Shown here piece by piece: positions 21,101 through 32,157 of a stretch of 64,000 bases of DNA. Under the pieces are notes generated by a model that was not told the origin of the DNA, searched no databases, and saw nothing but the letters and a program-made list of their open reading frames with translations. Positions within the stretch are counted from its first letter, which is position 1, and each line of letters opens with the position of its first letter. A program made the translations under genes and the position numbers. The stretch spans positions 147,782-211,781 of the forward strand of contig NW_023365701.1 in NCBI RefSeq assembly GCF_000003815.2. The letters run 5' to 3'. The DNA is from Branchiostoma floridae (Eukaryota > Chordata > Leptocardii > Amphioxiformes > Branchiostomatidae).

Positions 21101-24011
21101 GGTGGATAATGCACATGGGTTCACTCCTGCGGTACTTGCTTGAAGCTAAGTTTTTTTACGTTTTTTAGTCTCGCTCAATATTTTATTTCGGAGACAGTCT
21201 TTGATACATCTATTATTCATATGTTGTAATGTTCAAATTATTTTAATCGCATTGATTTTTTAGATAGAAACAGAAAGCTTTTTTTTTGCACCTGAGTCTG
21301 ACCACTTTCTCTACCTGAAGCTTTTCAACCTCCTTGTTGAAAATGTGTAACATTAACTAACAAGGCATAGACTTTCCACTCCAACTCTATAAATCTGTTT
21401 TCATGTTTATTTTCCATTCAGCGTTTTATTTCTAATCTGAAAAACAACCGGTGTCTCACAGTAGCGGAATCACTTTAGGAGATCCCTCTGGAAAGAAAAA
21501 CTCCACCCCACACCCCGTGTGTTCCGCTATGGTAGAACACAGGGCCTCCCTTACACTGCAGGGCTGAGCTATGTGGCTCTGAGCTAAGTGTAAATAAGTA
21601 CAGTAGGGTAGAACCACAGCTAAGGTAACCAGAGTCACTGTTGTCCTTACATGCACTTTCGTCTATACTACTGTACCTTCAACTGACAGTTATACATCTC
21701 TGTTGTAAGAGAAGCTTGCGGAGTAAAAGCTTGTAACGCTACTAACAGGAAGAAGGAATTTTATTACAGAGCTTGAATTACTACTTTTTTGTGTGTGTGT
21801 ATCTACCAATACATGACAATCATACTACATGTATGTCTAGATCTGAGTTCTTGCTTTTTGCATTTTTTTTCTGCAATCTCAAAAGTTCTAGCATTTTTAA
21901 CCAGAATGATTTCTTAAAACTTTTTTTAAGTTGTAGTATGCAAGTATAGTATGTCCTATACTGTATAGTTATATAGTAAACATTTGAATGGACTCTCCAA
22001 ATATCATCCAGTTATAGAGATTGAATTTCCTTTAGATATATTTTAAACATACGTCAACCTACAGTAATGAGAATGTAGCTGTCCTTACATGCTCTTTTCT
22101 ATATACAAATTTGACATGACAATCGCCAACCTGAAAACTTTGGCAATGTCTCCTCACATTATGGAGATTTAAACCCTCTGCTTGCCAAATCTGACATCTT
22201 TTTAATCTACTAAAGCTCTACCTGCCTGAGGGTGTGGGTAACAGGTAAATGAAGATACTCCTATTCTTCATTCCTCACTATTGCCAGATCCTATTGTAAC
22301 CTAAAAATTTAGCTATACATGATGAAATTTTGGGTGCACGTTGTTAATAAGAATGTCAGCAAGTTTTAAACCTTGCTGCCTCTTGCCAGAGCTTGAAATT
22401 TATTTAAGTCTATCAATGACTCAAGTTTTGAGCAAGTAATGCAACAACCAATTTTTTTACCTTTCAATATGAGCAGTGTTCAATATGCTGTATAATTGAT
22501 AGGACATTGGTTTACAATAGTTACTCATGAACATAACCCTACACAAAAGTCTCATTACACGAGTACGCCAAAAGTGAGTCAAAACGTATGAACATAACTC
22601 CCATTTTGGGTGCAAGGAAAGTGCATATTCACCCAGTAATTCTAGCCCAGCTAAGAATTGTTGTAGTGGAATTTGAGTATTGTGAACTTTCACTTAAACC
22701 TCCTCTCAGGGTTATGGGCACCAGTAGGACAATCACAAATGAGACGGCATCCAAACGTACAGGAAACAGCTGTCACCAAGAAAAATATGACTTCCAGCAT
22801 TGGTGACGGCAATGCCTTAAAGCCAGGTGCTCAAATGGTAGCGTAGTACATCCTGAAAATACTTTCCAGGGCACTTACCCTAAAAAAGAAACATTAGGTC
22901 ATTATTCTATACTTGTCTGCTCGTTATGGGGGTATTTTTAGAGAGGCATTACCGTACAGATTGTACAGACTTCTGTCATTGAATAGTGATTGTTGATTGA
23001 AGTCAAAACAAAGTCTTTTGATATTTGTACAGTAGATTTAGCAAAGATTATTCTAATACACTTAAAATGGCCCTAGCTTCATATTTCTTTCACAGGAAAA
23101 TGTATTGAAACATAGTAGTCGGATATTCAATATTGAAAGCTGTCTATATGTAAACAAACTTGTTATCAGTAACATATGATACGGAACAGAAAATAGAGAA
23201 AAGAAATTGAGAAAAGCACCAACATTATTAAAACGTGCATAAATGTCTATACTGTCTTACACTGTTAAGTTTGCAACTATTTTTTATGACGCATTTCGAA
23301 GTTTGAAGGATTCCGAAAAATTTACAACTCTTTTCGTGGTTACAAGTGACCCAATGCATGTGGGATTGTGAAATATTCCTGGCCAGGGGCAGTACTGCTT
23401 CTGAACTGACATAGTGCAGCTGGGGACTTAACTTATATATGGTGGCTGGTGTCTTGAACGTGTATGTACTATATAGTGCTAGAAATACACACTTGCAAAC
23501 GCGCCGACATTCTGCTTGGCATAACTTAAACTTAATTTTTTACCCAGGTAGCGCAGTGCGTAACCTGAAATTTTGCTTGATGTTTTCTATGTTCCACGTC
23601 ATTCACAATCACACGTATCTCCGGGTTGACATCTTGAAAAGGTGATACATGTTATATAGTGTTATGTCAATCCTACTGCAAATATGGCAAATCTGAAACA
23701 TTGTCAAATGTTGTTACCATTATTTATAAACTTTTAGAAGTATCCTATTCCACGTCATGAATATTCCCAAAGTTGAACACATCCGGGGAAATATTTAGAA
23801 AGCTGAAATAGGCCTGGTTTCAAAATATGTCTAAAGCATCAAATCTCCTAGACTAATAATTACAAAGAATTGAAAACATTTTTAAATGATAACAGTGAGT
23901 TAATGACAACCCTTGTGGTAACTTGGAATGGACTATAGAATAAACATGAAATAAGAAAAACGTTGTTCTCTTTGAATTCTTCAGTGACCTTTTCTGTTCC
24001 TGTTTTCCCAG
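15140..24011 (+). other. MYPT intron 1 (8.9 kb)
   Basis: No coding sequence is recognised. Contents: GATA/TAGA simple repeat near 17435-17462, an inverted-repeat element at 18237-18559, and a degenerate tandem array at 18600-19110 built on a GTCTGAAAAAT motif (about four units). The rest looks like ordinary A+T-rich intron. Confidence 0.6.
18237..18559. mobile_element. Inverted-repeat element, family C copy 1
   Basis: The termini CAGGGCTTGAAATAC and GTATTTCGAGCCCTG are inverted repeats. The interior has repeated ACCTGCAC motifs. The flanks share only CAAGC (5 bp), so the superfamily is unclear. It is related to 24254-24537 in the opposite orientation. Confidence 0.75.
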
Positions 24012-24142
24012 GCTTGCATCGATGACAACATGGACATGGTGAAGTTCCTGGTGGAGAAGGAAGCGGACATGGAGTACCCGGATAACGAAGGGTGGACGGC
24101 CTTACACGCCACCGTCTCCTGTGGACACCTGGAAATCACACA
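24012..24142 (+). CDS. PPP1R12A: MYPT exon 2 (ankyrin)
   Basis: Residues 85-128: ACIDDNMDMVKFLVEKEADM, then DNEGWTALHATVSCGHLEIT. The acceptor is TTCCCAG|GCTTGC and the donor CACA|GTACGT, phase 2. It is a direct match to the MYPT second ankyrin repeat. Confidence 0.95.
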
Positions 24143-24253
24143 GTACGTAGTCTTGGAATCAGATAGCAATGTTCTCTGCACACAACCAAGTGTTATAGTT
24201 TTGGTGACCATCTGTCACCTTTTCAAAAATCATATCCAGTTGCTTGGGCAACT

Positions 24254-24537
24254 CAGGGCTCGAAATACCACCTGCATATGCAGGTTAGTGCAGGTAAAAT
24301 TGGAGCTGTGCAGGTATTTCTGGTGTCTAACTGCACCTAACCTGCACTGGTCCATGTACTGGGTTTTCTACATAAATGTCCTATGATGTGGGTGTATGTG
24401 GATTGTTATTAGCTGCATTGACTGTTACCACCTAGGAAGTGTAAAAGACAACAATTTTAGTATGATCCATAAATCCAGAGTGGTGCAGGTAAAAATTTGT
24501 CTGGTGCAGGTATGCAGAAAAAGTATTTCGACCCCTG
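24254..24537. mobile_element. Inverted-repeat element, family C copy 2
   Basis: It begins CAGGGCTCGAAATACC and ends AAGTATTTCGACCCCTG, with CAACT on both flanks. The interior matches the 18237 copy in reverse orientation (GTGCAGGTA motifs, TAGTATGATCCATAA). Confidence 0.75.
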
Positions 24538-24922
24538 CAACTGCATGTTGGCATATGTTATTGCATGGATGTCAAACCTTCATCAACGTGTCTGTCACCT
24601 TCCTTCTTCCTTACTGTCGTATTGAGGTCACCTGAGTTAGCACCCAATGGCAGCCGCTCTAGACCCTTGTGATTTGGTCCCACCTATTGTTGATTTTGTT
24701 AGCCCCTGGCTGCGAAGAGAGAGTAGTCGGCCCACCCAATAACCCATTAGCGTCCTGTGGGCAATTCCTATAACTGGTTCTACTTCACACTACAGCTAGG
24801 TGTCGCTAGTTGTCTTCCTATGAGGGTATGGATAGTACAATTAAGAAGAAATGGGCTGAAAGGAGTGCTGTAGTCTTCATTGTCGTTTAGGTCCTTTGCA
24901 CAAAGTCATAGTCTGTATAGAC

Positions 24923-25261
24923 CAGGGCTCTAGCCAGCTCAAATTTTTTTTCCGTCAGCCAATTCCCATTGTCGCAAAAACACTTTTCCAGGTGCTAGAA
25001 AGACTGAACTGAGACCTTGAAAAACGGGTTTTAATGAGATAATCGTATGCGAAAGAGCGCCGACACACTTCGTCAACAATAATAACAATAGCAAAACAAA
25101 CAGTCTGTGGCTTTTACGGCCATGAACAGCGTCCCCAAGCAGCCTGTAGCTTCCACCAAGTATTTTTGTCCCTTAAGGTTGACGGATTGGTTTTAAAAAT
25201 GTTGTCACACGCAGCAAATTTCTGTCAATTGACGGAAAAACGGACGCTGGCTAGAGCCCTG
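24923..25261. mobile_element. Non-autonomous hAT-like element, family A copy 2
   Basis: Same terminal inverted repeats as the 4703 and 38958 copies, in the opposite orientation. It is flanked by an exact 8-bp duplication GTATAGAC (24915-24922 and 25262-25269). Length 339 bp, in MYPT intron 2. Confidence 0.88.
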
Positions 25262-25964
25262 GTATAGACTGACTGACAGTAGTTGTAGTAGAATTGTCCA
25301 GGAGAGTCTGTTCACAAGAAGGGTGTCATATCCCCTTCAAGCAAATGAAACCCTATGTTGACCAAAGTTTGAGTCTCCCCTCATCAAGGTTCATAACTGG
25401 AATAGATTTTCTTAATCCAAGACATGCCTCTGTTGTCCTCTCAGTCTATCCTTCACCGTTTCCATCCATCAATGTCAAATTTATCGCTCACAAAATCTCA
25501 AATATTTCATGTATCCAAGGTACAGCTTATCAGGCTGTTTTGATTTGAAAAATGACCTTTTTTTACACCGCCTTGTATATTTGACAGAGGAGTGTGCAAT
25601 CTAAGGCAGCAGTAGAAAAGTGACAAAATGTTGTTCAAGTCCTATTAGAACTAAGAATTGATAACCTTATTCCTAATGCCTAACCCCCGTAACCAATACA
25701 AATTAGGTGCTTAACAGCAATCTTAGCAGGCTGAAAGATAACATACTATTAGGAACTTCAGATTTTTAACATTTATAACTCTTAGGATACTGGCAACTCG
25801 ACCATTGTATACGTACTGGTCTGAAGGCAGGTTAGCATTACAAGGTTAAAGAAAAAGCACTATCTTTTTTTATCATTATCAGTGAATTTTATTATGTCAG
25901 TGAACTGATCATCCGTCAGGATGTAAAGGACAAGAAGAATCAGCAGACACCTTATAGTTTAGAG

Positions 25965-26394
25965 TAGGGGTGGGTACCGGTACAGAAAATTCAGGTCCGG
26001 TTCAGGTCCAAAGGATTAGGTCCAGGTCCGGAACTGAACCTGGACCTGATGCAGTATGACTCATACCAATGGTCCATTTTCCTACAAAGAAATCTGTTTG
26101 ATGGAGTATTAGACTCACACTGGCGCTTTAAAATTATACAATGCTAACAGCACCGATACGATTGGCTGTAAAACTTGGTAGAAATTATTATAAACTCTAC
26201 TCTACTGCACTCTTGTTATTTTCTTCCATCTACAAGCGCTAAAATATGTGAATGCCTGATATAATAATCTGTTAATTTTGTAATCGGTCCAACATTCGGT
26301 CCACCACTCCACCTAATTTTTTCAGGTCCGGTTTTTCTGGACCGGTCCAATACGAAAAACCGGTTTTGTACCGGTACGCCGATACCCAGCCCTA
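25965..26394. mobile_element. Non-autonomous hAT-like element, family B copy 1
   Basis: The termini TAGGGGTGGGTACCGGTAC and GATACCCAGCCCTA are inverted. An exact 8-bp duplication GTTTAGAG flanks it (25957-25964, 26395-26402). The interior has palindromic AGGTCCGG/CCGGACCT blocks. 430 bp, in MYPT intron 2. Confidence 0.88.
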
Positions 26395-26606
26395 GTTTAG
26401 AGCATTGTTGCTGATCTGTCTGTCACTTACTTATATTAGCCTGAAGTTAGTTCAGCATAAAAAAGTTAAGAAATTTTGTCTTATCATCCCTCCAGGTGCA
26501 AACCTGTCTGTTGCTATGAAAAAATTCGCACTTGATAACATTACGTAATGCCAAAGGTGGCCCCAGATTCCCCACATTTTTATGACCCAAAGATAGTAGA
26601 TAGAGA

Positions 26607-26960
26607 CAGGCTTTTAGCCAGGCATGCGTCAACGCGTCATCTGGACGCACTTTTCTTAGAATAACAAGAAATTTGATGCCCCTGGACGCCCTATTCGGGG
26701 AGAAAATTGTCTGACAAGCATGAAATTCTGATTGACCAGGGATGCTACCAGGTCATCTGTGGTCACAGTCTTCTACTGTGACATCTGTAACAGTATTTTT
26801 GCCTCTTGGGATACCTTAGAATGCACTGTTTTAACTCAAAACCATCAAAAACTCTGCACCCTGGAGGGTGGATGCCCCCAGACCCCCCCTACAATAATCA
26901 CTTACCGCGACTCACCAATAAGTTTGGACTCCCTATTATAAAATCCTAGCTAAAAGCCTG
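26607..26960. mobile_element. Non-autonomous hAT-like element, family G
   Basis: The termini CAGGCTTTTAGCCAGG and CCTAGCTAAAAGCCTG are inverted. Exact 8-bp duplication GATAGAGA (26599-26606, 26961-26968). 354 bp, 80 bp upstream of MYPT exon 3. No second copy is seen in the window. Confidence 0.85.
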
Positions 26961-27040
26961 GATAGAGAGATGCCTGTTGAGAGATAACAATGAGGTTCAA
27001 AGACACACAAAGGTTAAGAGATGTCTTATTATTTCCCCAG

Positions 27041-27159
27041 GTACCTTATAGAGTCCGGTGCAGACCTGTCTGCTGTGAACAACGAAGGAGAAACCCCCCT
27101 GGACCTGGCTGAGGATGAGGAGATGGAACAGCTCATACACAAGTTTGTGGAACATCAAA
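27041..27159 (+). CDS. PPP1R12A: MYPT exon 3 (ankyrin)
   Basis: Residues 128-168: YLIESGADLSAVNNEGETPL then DLAEDEEMEQLIHKFVEHQ. The acceptor is TTCCCCAG|GTACCT and the donor CAAA|GTGAGT, phase 1. Confidence 0.95.
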
Positions 27160-27735
27160 GTGAGTAATGCTTGAAACAAGGGCCACTCACTCAGTATAGT
27201 AGGCTTGTGCCAGGGCAGGCCTATGAAATTTTTTTATCACCCAAAATTAGAGCTGTGCACCTGAGTTTCAACTAGTTGTGTGTACACTGGTGCACTATGA
27301 TATTTGTAAATTAGTTTTTCTACTGGGCTAACATTCTTTGTTGTTTTATGTTGTGCAACCATTCTGTACATCTAAATTTTTAGGTTAGATGATCCTTGAC
27401 TGAACATATTCACTTTTGTAAATTCAGAACCATAAGTTAAACTGTGGGTTTGTGAGTTTGATAGTGAAAATTTGAGAGCTCTTGTGAAGACTGATCAGAT
27501 GGACTATCACAAATGGCAGTACAGTAAAACTTTTTAAGAGAATGGCTGCATGACCATCAAATAATTGCTTTTTAAAGTTACAGTTTAGAGTTAGCCTTTA
27601 GACTAGAGTAGACACATTCCATACTGTTCTACACTGCTTATTTGTCCCCTTCCATGTTACCTGCAATTAGCCCTCGGGCAAGAATTTTCAAAAAACTATT
27701 ATTTTGATGTATTCATTTTTGCGGTCTTGATGAGA

Positions 27736-27937
27736 GAGGGTCTGCAGGCTCTTTTCCGTAAGGCATAGGCAGGCCTTTTTAATTTCCCATAATTCCTAGG
27801 GAAGCTATTTTATTTTACGTAATTCGTAGTGGGATGAAGCGTAAACCGTTGGTAGCTGTCGTGAATTTAACGTAAAGCGTAGTCAGCCATCCAGAATTTA
27901 GCGTAAAGTGTTGTCAGGACCCCCCCTGCAGACCCTC
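27736..27937. mobile_element. Miniature inverted-repeat element
   Basis: GAGGGTCTGCAGG at left and CCTGCAGACCCTC at right are perfect inverted repeats. ATGAGA is on both flanks (6 bp). The interior has repeated CGTAAAGCGTAGTCAG-like units. 202 bp, ending 47 bp before exon 4. Confidence 0.75.
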
Positions 27938-27984
27938 ATGAGATTGGTCTATTACAAGCCTCTTTGCTTTTCTATTTGCTCCAG

Positions 27985-28144
27985 GCATCGACCTGGATGC
28001 GGCACGGCGTGAGGAAGAACGACGAATGATCGAGGACGCCAACCAATGGCTGAACAGCCGGGTCATCAAGGAGAAGAAACATAGCAAGTCTGGAGCCTCG
28101 GCTTTACACGTGGCAGCAGCCAAGGGATACATCAAAGTCATGCA
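27985..28144 (+). CDS. PPP1R12A: MYPT exon 4 (inter-ankyrin helix and next repeat)
   Basis: Residues 168-221: IDLDAARREEERRMIEDANQ, WLNSRVI, then KSGASALHVAAAKGYIKVM. The acceptor is GCTCCAG|GCATCG and the donor ATGCA|GTAAGG, phase 2. Confidence 0.95.
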
Positions 28145-28259
28145 GTAAGGAACAAAACTGTCTTTTGTCTTCAACTGTGCCAAAATTCTCTTTGTTTTGT
28201 TTTGCTTGCAACAATTAAATATTGGCATAAAAGTAGTGCTGTAGCATCCTTAAGTTTCA

Positions 28260-28630
28260 CTTTTTTTACTTATGAAGCCTCCTCACTATCATTTCATGTC
28301 TTAAACTTTTACATTATGTGTATGACCCTTTCACTTTTGTGTCTTATCCTTAATTCTCTTTGTGTCTTACTCTTCAACTTACCATTAATTTCACTGACAG
28401 TTTTCTTAAGCTCATACATTTACCTTGTTAGTTTTTGTCTTATACTTTCACTTTTCATGTCTTGCACTTTCACTTTTCATGTCTCTTCTCTTGTCTTACA
28501 CTTTTACTTTTTATGTCTTATCCTTTCACTTTTCTTGTCTTACACTTTTACTTTTTGTCTCTTGCTCTTTCACTACAGTACATGTCTTAACTTTCACTTT
28601 CTATGTCTTACCCTTTCACTTTTGATTTCT
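28260..28630 (+). repeat. Degenerate CTTTCACTTTT/TGTCTTA pyrimidine repeat
   Basis: About 370 bp of imperfect 15-20 bp units (CTTTCACTTTT, CATGTCTTACAC). It runs directly into the exon 5 partial-copy array, whose spacers have the same motif. Confidence 0.8.
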
Positions 28631-28640
28631 TGTCCCCTAG

Positions 28641-29111
28641 ATTGCTGATCCAGGCAGGAGTTCCCATCAATGCTGTAGACAACGATGGCTGGACTCCACT
28701 CCATGCAGCACACTAAACTTTCACTTGTCATATCTCACTCTCACTTTTGTGTCTCCCAGATTGCTGATCCAGGCAGGAGTACCCATCAATGCTGTAGACA
28801 ACGATGGCTGGATCCCGCTCCATGCAGCGGCACACTTAACTTTCACTTTTGGTGTCTCACTCTCACTTTTGGTATCTCACTTTCTGTGTCTCCCAGATTG
28901 CTGATCCAGGCAGGAGTTCCCATCAATGCTGTAGACAACGATGGCTGGACTCCGCTCCATGCAGCACACTAAACTTTCACTTTTCATATCTCAATCTCAC
29001 TTTTCGTATCTCACTTTCACTTTTGTGTCTCCCAGATTGCTGATCCAGGCAGGAGTGCCCATCAATGCTGTAGACAACGATGGCTGGACTCCTCTCCATG
29101 CAGCAGCACAC
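28641..29111 (+). repeat. Four tandem 5' half-copies of MYPT exon 5 with acceptor
   Basis: Copies begin at 28641, 28760, 28897 and 29036 (periods 119, 137, 139; then 142 to the true exon at 29178). Each starts after CTAG or CCCAG and encodes LLIQAGVPINAVDNDGW, then breaks off after HAA(A)H. Copies 1 and 3 hit TAA at once (28714, 28970); copies 2 and 4 read into intron. None has the rest of the exon or a donor. Confidence 0.95.
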
Positions 29112-29177
29112 TTAACTTTTACTTTTCGTGTCTCACTCTCACTTTTCGTATCTCACTCTCACTCTCTTGTCTCCCAG

Positions 29178-29322
29178 ATTGCTGATCCAGGCAGGAGTGC
29201 CCATCAACGCTGTAGACAACGACGGCTGGACCCCGCTCCATGCAGCGGCACACTGGGGGCAGAAGGAGGCCTGCGAGGTGCTGGCAGAGAGCATGTGCAA
29301 CATGAACGTCACCAACTTTGCT
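29178..29322 (+). CDS. PPP1R12A: MYPT exon 5 (ankyrin; surrounded by partial copies)
   Basis: Residues 221-269: LLIQAGVPINAVDNDGWTPL, HAAAHWGQKEACEVL, ending NMNVTNFA. The acceptor is CTCCCAG|ATTGCT and the donor TTTGCT|GTAAGT. This is the only block in the cluster with both a complete exon body and both splice sites: four 5' half-copies precede it and two 3' fragments follow. Confidence 0.95.
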
Positions 29323-29347
29323 GTAAGTACAGTACTTAGATATAAGA

Positions 29348-29440
29348 CATCACCAACTATGCTGTAAGTATTCGTAAGGTTTACAGTATCTCCAGTAGAG
29401 CATGTGCAACATGAACGTCACCAACTTTGCTGTAAGTACT
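29348..29440 (+). repeat. 3' end copies of MYPT exon 5 with donor
   Basis: A block at 29397-29440 repeats the last 35 or so exon bases and donor essentially without change (AGCATGTGCAACATGAACGT...GCT|GTAAGTA). A shorter version is at 29348-29370. Both lie downstream of the true donor at 29323. Confidence 0.9.
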
Positions 29441-29484
29441 TCCAGGTTTTAACAAAGTCCTTCCCACACATGATGGTGCATGCA

Positions 29485-29712
29485 TGGGTACCCATCTCTG
29501 TTTCAGTAGCCTGTGGGCCACACAACAGGGGGCTAGTCCACTGGTAGTGGTGTGTGTTCAACCTCCATACTATTTCCCAAATGCTGAGTGCTTAACAGAG
29601 AAAGCAGCATGTACCATTTTGATAGTCTTTGATATGACTCGACTAGGGATCAAACTCACGACCTACCGAATGCAAGGCAAACACTCTACCCACTTGGCCA
29701 TTGCACCGGCTA
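29485..29712 (-). mobile_element. tRNA-derived SINE, copy in MYPT intron 5
   Basis: On the minus strand there is a tRNA-like head with TGGCCAAGTGG (A box type) and GAGTTTGATCCC (B box type, 29646-29657), then a body with ACTACCAGTGGACTAGCCCCCT shared with the copies at 36275 and 51600. Confidence 0.75.
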
Positions 29713-29751
29713 AATTAGGTTTTAACATTTTTAAACTAAATTCTCTCTTCC

Positions 29752-30974
29752 CAGGGCTCCTGACTGCGACCAAGTTGGTCGCATATGCAGTAGAATTCCC
29801 CTGGTGCGACCAGATCTGTAACCACAGTCGCACAGTGCGACCTATTACAATTAATCATCATTTATCATCCAGCCAAGTAGAATCTTTGCAGGGAAAGATG
29901 GCCCTGCCAGGTGTCAGTTTCCTCCCAGTGACAGGGATGGTCACACCTCATTAAGGTCTGCCATGTGTCTGTCTGTCCTCAATTACATGCACCAAGGAGG
30001 TTTAAAAATGTCTTTCTACTGGACCTTTATTCATTCCCTTTGTCCAAACAGATAGGGAAATTTGAGACTATACATGATATATATATATATATATTGGTTT
30101 GGCCAAGGAGATTTCATGTATAGGAAATAACCTCCTTGGTATAGTATGGTATGGTATGATAAGCTATGACAGCACGGTAAGTGGAGGTCCAGTAGGCAGT
30201 AACAAAACTTATGTAACATGACTTTTTAGACAACAATGTTGCAGCCCTGTGACAGTGAACAAGTAGGCATTTATAAAAAAAATGGTAGGGTGGAAAGAAA
30301 ACATTCTTGAGGTACAATCTTGGTGTTGGAGAGTGGCCTGCACTATTTCTATTTTCAGTTCAATTTCACCCATTTTGTCACACACTTGTACTTTTATACT
30401 TATTTGTGTTTTTTTTTTCAATTTAAATGGTAATTTGGGATTAATCAGTTATTTTTCTATTGTTCTTACAATAAGAAGGCATAATTACTTTTTTGTCTGT
30501 GTAACTTGGTTTCAGTATTGAATTCATTTTGATCATCATTATATCGTTCCGTGCCAGTATTTTGATAATCCTTATGTTGCAAGTTTGATTAACTCATTTT
30601 TTCGGCATTTAAAACTTGTTCGTCAACAGTGACTGTCATGCCTGACAAGGCTGGAGGTACAAGAGTCGAGTCTGAATAAAGCAGCCGTCTGTAGCAAAAA
30701 AATTATGTGATTTGTCCTCCTATCCCCAAGAACCACCACATCAATGTAGGCCTTTCACCATATTTAAAGCAAGATTGTTTTTTTCTTTTGTATTCACCTC
30801 ACTTTATATTACTGTATTGAAATATGCTATTCCAGGTTATCAACAATGATTATTAGATTTTTTGCTTCTACAACCAATTTTTATAGTGGTGCTCCTAGAT
30901 TTTTGCTGGTGCTCCTAAGTTTTAGAGGTTAGGAGCGCAGTGCTCCTAGGCCAAAAAGTTAGTCTGGAGCCCTG
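29752..30974. mobile_element. Possible DNA transposon with CAGGGCTCC ends
   Basis: The left end CAGGGCTCCTGACTGCGACC and the complement of the right end CAGGGCTCCAGACTAACTTT share 15 of the first 16 bases. TCTTCC is on both flanks. About 1.2 kb with no transposase-like ORF. Confidence 0.55.
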
Positions 30975-31316
30975 TCTTCCGCCATCTGTTGCATGCTGTC
31001 TCTCTCTTAATCACTTTCTCTCCCTGAGACTGCACAGTCAAGAGAGCGAGAGAGACAGAGAGAGCGCAAGAGAAAGCTTTTGCTCTTACTTTCTGTTTCC
31101 AAAAATAGCACATGTAGTTAAGCTGTGGTCCACTGTTCATTTGTACTTGTGGAAAAGAGCTAGGGGAGCAGTAGAGCCTGTATGTACTTCATCTAGGTCT
31201 TCTCTGTCACAACTGAAAGAATAGCTCTACAGTGAGCTAAACTGGTTCGAGATGTAATAATTTTGAAAAGTGTGAAGTGTTCACAGCAATTCTTATGTCC
31301 TTTTCATTTTCCACAG

Positions 31317-31391
31317 GGGCAATCACCATTTGACATAGCTGACGTAGATGTTCTACCATATTTAGAGGAACTCAAGAAAAGACAGGCCACT
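31317..31391 (+). CDS. PPP1R12A: MYPT exon 6 (last ankyrin helices)
   Basis: Residues 270-294: GQSPFDIADVDVLPYLEELK then KRQAT. The acceptor is TTCCACAG|GGGCAA and the donor CCACT|GTAAGT; 75 nt, phase 0 at both ends. It matches the MYPT GQTAFDVADED segment that closes the ankyrin domain. Confidence 0.95.
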
Positions 31392-31903
31392 GTAAGTACG
31401 CTGTATACCGCTCTGTGTTTTTATCCTAAGTATGAAAAAATTGTAGCCTGATTTGTATTTTTCAATGCTATGATGACTGTATCAATTAGCAAAAATCTGT
31501 GCCTTGCCACTGTCATTTATGGCTCTCAGCTTGAAAAAAAGGGATATGAAAACAAACTAAATCAAGAGAAAATGTAATTGTTTTAATAGTTTGACACAAG
31601 AACACATAAAGTACCCATGTGCATGCAATAGCAGCTCTTACTAGAATGGTCCTTCCTTTTACAGTAAAATTTGTTGAAGAGATTTATCAGTCACGTATGT
31701 AAACAGTTAATAGCGAGAACTAGGTCACTCCGTGATCATGATGTACTGACAGTCATTGAAAATTTGGAGGTCTGTTTGCTTCCCTGTGAAAACTAGTCAC
31801 TGTTTGATAAAAAATCTTTTAACCAATAAATTTGTTTAAAGAAATGTCTCTTTACATACAGATCCTAGACATAAAAGCTTTCTACTTTGTTGTTGATTTT
31901 CAG

Positions 31904-31980
31904 ATCAAGAAGGAGCGTCCAGCTGAGAAGCTTGTGATAGACATTACCAATGAGCATGAGAAGGCACCGCTCAAGAGAAG
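31904..31980 (+). CDS. PPP1R12A: MYPT exon 7 (linker)
   Basis: Residues 295-320: IKKERPAEKLVIDITNEHEK then APLKR. The acceptor is GATTTTCAG|ATCAAG and the donor AGAAG|GTAATG. It is a charged linker like the region after the MYPT ankyrin domain. Confidence 0.85.
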
Positions 31981-32157
31981 GTAATGTACCGCAGTTTTAC
32001 TCTAAAGGGAACAGAGTAGCTGGTGACTCTAAATCTAAACTGGCTCGCTGAAGGATCCTTTAAATGTTAACTCAATGAAGGGCCCTGCCACATTGGTCGT
32101 ATTGTCGTCATAATATTGGTGCCAGACTGAAGGCATTATATTTATAGGGATAGCCGT

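Noticed and set aside
28260-28630. CRISPR-like or structured array
   Set aside because: Imperfect short pyrimidine units without fixed repeat or spacer lengths; a degenerate simple repeat in animal DNA.
28941-29339. 132-codon ORF containing ankyrin-like sequence in the exon 5 repeat array
   Set aside because: It joins half-exon copies and intron in mixed frames; the spacer translates as low-complexity Ser/Phe/Thr. The real exon is 29178-29322.
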